64,000 bases of DNA from Fuchsiella alkaliacetigena (GTDB taxonomy: Bacteria > Bacillota > Halanaerobiia > Halobacteroidales > Acetohalobiaceae). Shown here piece after piece: positions 62,109-64,000 of this stretch. A program made the position numbers and the translations under genes. Location of the stretch: NCBI RefSeq assembly GCF_023227765.1, contig NZ_JALKBZ010000002.1, positions 1 to 64,000 of the forward strand, written 5' to 3'. Positions within the stretch are counted from its first letter, which is position 1, and every line of letters starts with the position of its first letter. The notes beneath the pieces are model-generated. The model saw only the letters and a program-made list of their open reading frames with translations. It did not search any database and was not told where the DNA came from.

Positions 62109-62486
62109 TTAACTTAAAACAGCATAAATACAGCCTTCAATTAAATTAATCCCCTCTTTGCTAGCTCGCTCTCTGAGTTCTTCACTTCTAGCTCCCGGTT
62201 GCAACCACAGATAGTCTATTGCCAACTCTATAATCTCTTCCATTACTTTAAGGCCAATCTGAGGATTAACTACCAGATCAACTACCTCTATCTCCGCTGG
62301 AATATCTGCAAGTTGGGCGTAGCATTCCAAGCCTGCTACCTCTTCTAAGTTGGGATTTACCGGAAATACAGAATAACCCTGCTGCTTGAGTCTGTTAACG
62401 ATTTTATAGCCAAACTTATTCTGCTTATCGGTGGCTCCAACTACGGCCCAGTTCTGCTTAGCTAAACTCTCCTCTTTAATACTCAT
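62109..62486 (-). CDS. CoA-binding (YccU/CoA_binding_2) protein
   Basis: A 125-residue Rossmann-like protein: WAVVGATDKQNKFGYKIVNR, LKQQGYSVFPVNPNLEEVAG, VVDLVVNPQIGLKVMEE and LWLQPGARSEEL are the signature of CoA_binding_2. It is related to the CoA-ligase nucleotide domain but lacks catalysis. GGAGGGATAAA precedes the ATG. Possibly a CoA sensor; no partner is evident. Confidence 0.9.
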   Translation of the reverse strand: MSIKEESLAKQNWAVVGATDKQNKFGYKIVNRLKQQGYSVFPVNPNLEEVAGLECYAQLADIPAEIEVVDLVVNPQIGLKVMEEIIELAIDYLWLQPGARSEELRERASKEGINLIEGCIYAVLS

Positions 62487-62617
62487 TTTTTTATCCCTCC
62501 ACTTTTAAATTATAATAATAGGATTTAATGCACAGCCTTGCTATATAAATCATACTATATAGTAAATAAAATATCAAAAGAGGGATTATATTGAATTGAT
62601 TTTTTACTTTTAATAGA

Positions 62618-62701
62618 TTAACCAGCACCTTTTTAAAAGCTACCCCTAGATAACCTCCGCCAAAAAAAGGATAGCTAAGCAGGTGCTGGTTAACTTTTTT
62701 T
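62618..62701 (+). promoter_or_regulatory. long hairpin with T-run upstream of a membrane-protein gene
   Basis: TTAACCAGCACCT (62618-62630) pairs perfectly with AGGTGCTGGTTAA (62681-62693), followed by CTTTTTTT. The 50-nt interior has a second possible stem (AGCTA with TAGCT). It is oriented as a plus-strand terminator but sits 67 bp before a plus-strand gene, with no plus-strand gene before it, so it may be an attenuator. The rest of the 62487-62768 gap is AT-rich. Confidence 0.6.
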
Positions 62702-62768
62702 GCTTTTCTATAACTCTAATAATAATATTTTGCCAAGCTCATACTACAAGCAAGGAGGAAATTAGACA

Positions 62769-63233
62769 GTGATTAAAATAAAAGATAAGTTTTCTTTTGG
62801 AATGCTAGCTAGTGCATGTGCTAATATACCAATAAATATTTTAGACTATATATTTTACTCTCTAGATATAAATAAACATCATATGTGGCATATTGCCGCT
62901 TCAGCTTATTTCAAAAAAGCAGATGTTAAAACTATTCCCGCCTTAGTTACCGGAGCAATTTCTGACTATTCTAATGCTGGTATGATGGGCAGCGTTATAT
63001 TATATTTGCTTTATTTTACCGACACAGAATACTCTGGGCTTAAAGGTTTATCTGTTGGAGCAGCATGGTGGTTGCTTAGTTTTGGAGTAATTCTTCGGTC
63101 AAAAGTTAGTAGAATTGATCCTGATGATGCGGGTACTAATTTATATCACTTAGCTGAGCATCTACTGTTAGGGTTTCTGATAGCTAAAATTATAGATAAG
63201 TATGGTCAGGAAATATTAAAAGACAACAAATAA
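62769..63233 (+). CDS. conserved hypothetical membrane protein
   Basis: A 154-residue membrane protein starting at GTG, with AAGGAGG ten bases upstream. Hydrophobic segments lie near residues 10-30, 65-85, 95-112 and 128-143. Charged/His signatures include HHMWHIAASAYFK and LYHLAEHLLLGFL. It resembles small four-helix membrane proteins of anaerobic Bacillota, but I do not recognise a named family. It lies behind a terminator-like hairpin. Downstream, 63236-63328, a second open frame (ITGLGDSSLFGDN, IPGPEALPKTE) without a start may be a gene remnant. Confidence 0.65.
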   Translation: MIKIKDKFSFGMLASACANIPINILDYIFYSLDINKHHMWHIAASAYFKKADVKTIPALVTGAISDYSNAGMMGSVILYLLYFTDTEYSGLKGLSVGAAWWLLSFGVILRSKVSRIDPDDAGTNLYHLAEHLLLGFLIAKIIDKYGQEILKDNK

Positions 63234-63337
63234 CAGCGGCTGCAATTATTACTGGCTTAGGAGATTCGTCACTCTTTGGCGATAACAGTTCAATCCCTGG
63301 CCCAGAAGCACTACCTAAAACAGAATAGCACCTAATT

Positions 63338-63369
63338 AAACCTCTAGATATTTAAATATCTAGAGGTTT
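63338..63369. terminator. bidirectional terminator between converging genes
   Basis: A perfect palindrome AAACCTCTAGATATTT with its complement lies between the plus-strand membrane gene and the minus-strand Fe-S gene. The plus side continues TTTCTTCTTC. Confidence 0.75.
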
Positions 63370-63415
63370 CTTCTTCAATCCCAATTATCTTTACGAAATA
63401 GGTAAAATTTTATCC

Positions 63416-64000
63416 TTATTTAACTTTTTCATCTACTGGATTAGTAAATGAACATGGCAAATTAACACAACATTTACCACATGCATCCGTTAACTCCAGA
63501 TCAGAATGTAATTCATCATTGTATAATAGTATCTCATAACACTTATGACTATCAAAGGAATCAACTTTTAATGCATTATTAACACACCTCTGGACACATT
63601 TTTTACAGATTTCTTTACTCTTATAAAGGCAGTATTCATTATTAACTCTTTGGGACGGCTTTATTTTTAAATTAATTACTATACTTCCGATTCTACCACA
63701 ACACCCTTTATCTGTAATTAACATATTATTCAAAGCAAACTTACCTAGACCCGCAATATAGCCTACATGTCTATGCGACCAATCACTTATTAAGCTGCCT
63801 TCATCAAAATTATGCGTTGCAGGTATAATAGTAGACCTATAATCCAGGTCACTAAGTTTCTTCTTAATATGATTGTTTAAATTAAGTATAAGCTGATTAG
63901 TTTCTATATAAGCTTTGGCCCATTCTTCCGAACTATACTTTCCTTTTAAATTTGAATTCACAACTGATTCGTCAAACGGGAGGAAATAAACAATTACTGT
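63416..64000 (-). CDS. 4Fe-4S protein related to epoxyqueuosine-reductase-like proteins, partial
   Basis: The frame stays open to the right window edge (…VIVYFLPFDESVVNSN), so the GTG at 63961 is not taken as the start and the N-terminus is missing. The visible ~195 residues include RHVGYIAGLGKFALNNMLIT and DKGCCGRIGSIVIN, typical of QueG-like or 'iron-sulfur reductase' proteins. A cysteine cluster follows (CLYKSKEICKKCVQRC), then CGKCCVNLPC. The Cys spacing suggests at least one 4Fe-4S cluster. The substrate is unknown; a corrinoid-linked redox role, as in related anaerobic proteins, is possible. Confidence 0.7.
   Translation of the reverse strand, partial: TVIVYFLPFDESVVNSNLKGKYSSEEWAKAYIETNQLILNLNNHIKKKLSDLDYRSTIIPATHNFDEGSLISDWSHRHVGYIAGLGKFALNNMLITDKGCCGRIGSIVINLKIKPSQRVNNEYCLYKSKEICKKCVQRCVNNALKVDSFDSHKCYEILLYNDELHSDLELTDACGKCCVNLPCSFTNPVDEKVK

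Noticed and set aside
62618-62701. Hairpin as a T-box or known riboswitch.
   Set aside because: No T-box sequence (TGGNACCGCG type) and no recognisable conserved aptamer block.
63236-63328. Open frame downstream of the membrane gene as a separate small gene.
   Set aside because: No start codon or ribosome site in frame; noted only as a possible gene remnant.
63416-63961. GTG at 63961 as the start of the Fe-S protein.
   Set aside because: The frame continues to the window edge with a plausible conserved sequence (VIVYFLPFDES), and no ribosome site precedes the GTG.

Overview
The window looks like a chromosome segment of an anaerobic, moderately halophilic, diderm member of the Bacillota, most likely the order Halanaerobiales. 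This is inferred from gene content: housekeeping clusters in Bacillota order (priA-def-fmt-rsmB-rlmN-prpC-prkC-rsgA-rpe, ribDE-BA-H, coaD-rsmD-recG-degV-fakA-asp23/rpmB) occur with genes needing an outer membrane (RND pump with TolC, and several signal-peptide proteins ending in Phe). Proteins are rich in Asp and Glu and the DNA is AT-rich. No rRNA or tRNA gene was seen.

Layout. 1-0.86 kb: right part of an ISL3-like insertion sequence that has cut off an SbcC/Rad50-like ATPase gene just after its start; its SbcD-like partner is intact. 2.3-8.5 kb: accessory genes, including a DHH protein, a TIR/zinc-ribbon/Sel1 membrane protein paired with a CsgG-like/barrel protein, an alpha/beta hydrolase, a ZIP transporter remnant and a 49-residue membrane peptide. 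8.5-15 kb: a tight minus-strand operon (HTH-tailed unknown, VWA, PP2C, Ser/Thr kinase, FGE/SUMF1 protein) resembling the TerY-P phosphorylation triad. 15.3-18.2 kb: type I pullulanase and a tandem UspA protein on the plus strand. 18.2-26.4 kb: a chemoreceptor and a TetR-TolC-MFP-RND efflux operon. 26.5-27.6 kb: an MqsR/MqsA-like toxin-antitoxin pair. 27.7-31.9 kb: three outer-membrane barrel genes, two of which share a structured 5' leader. 32.5-41.2 kb: coaD, rsmD, recG, a fatty-acid-kinase pair, Asp23 and rpmB. 41.7-45.9 kb: riboflavin operon behind an FMN riboswitch. 45.9-58.2 kb: the long priA-to-rpe cluster. 58.3-62.5 kb: a tRNA wobble-modification pair (MnmL/MnmM-like), a lipase-like hydrolase, a second DHH protein and a CoA-binding protein. 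62.6-64 kb: a membrane protein behind a strong hairpin, and an Fe-S protein running off the end.

The intergenic DNA is unusually structured. A palindromic repeat family with arms made of three 10-11 bp TGACTAA-like iterons occurs five times (29.2, 32.4, 37.4, 41.5 and 45.4 kb), often next to heptamer satellites (GGATAGA/GATGATA) and CCACGAATGA-type repeats; one copy lies between the FMN riboswitch and ribD. A separate 0.5-kb block at 34.1-34.6 kb contains two long hairpins bounded by shared inverted termini. The best candidates for something undescribed are the two covarying leader RNAs upstream of the barrel genes, the palindromic repeat family, the twin-hairpin element, and the TerY-P-like operon with an HTH protein and an FGE-like protein.
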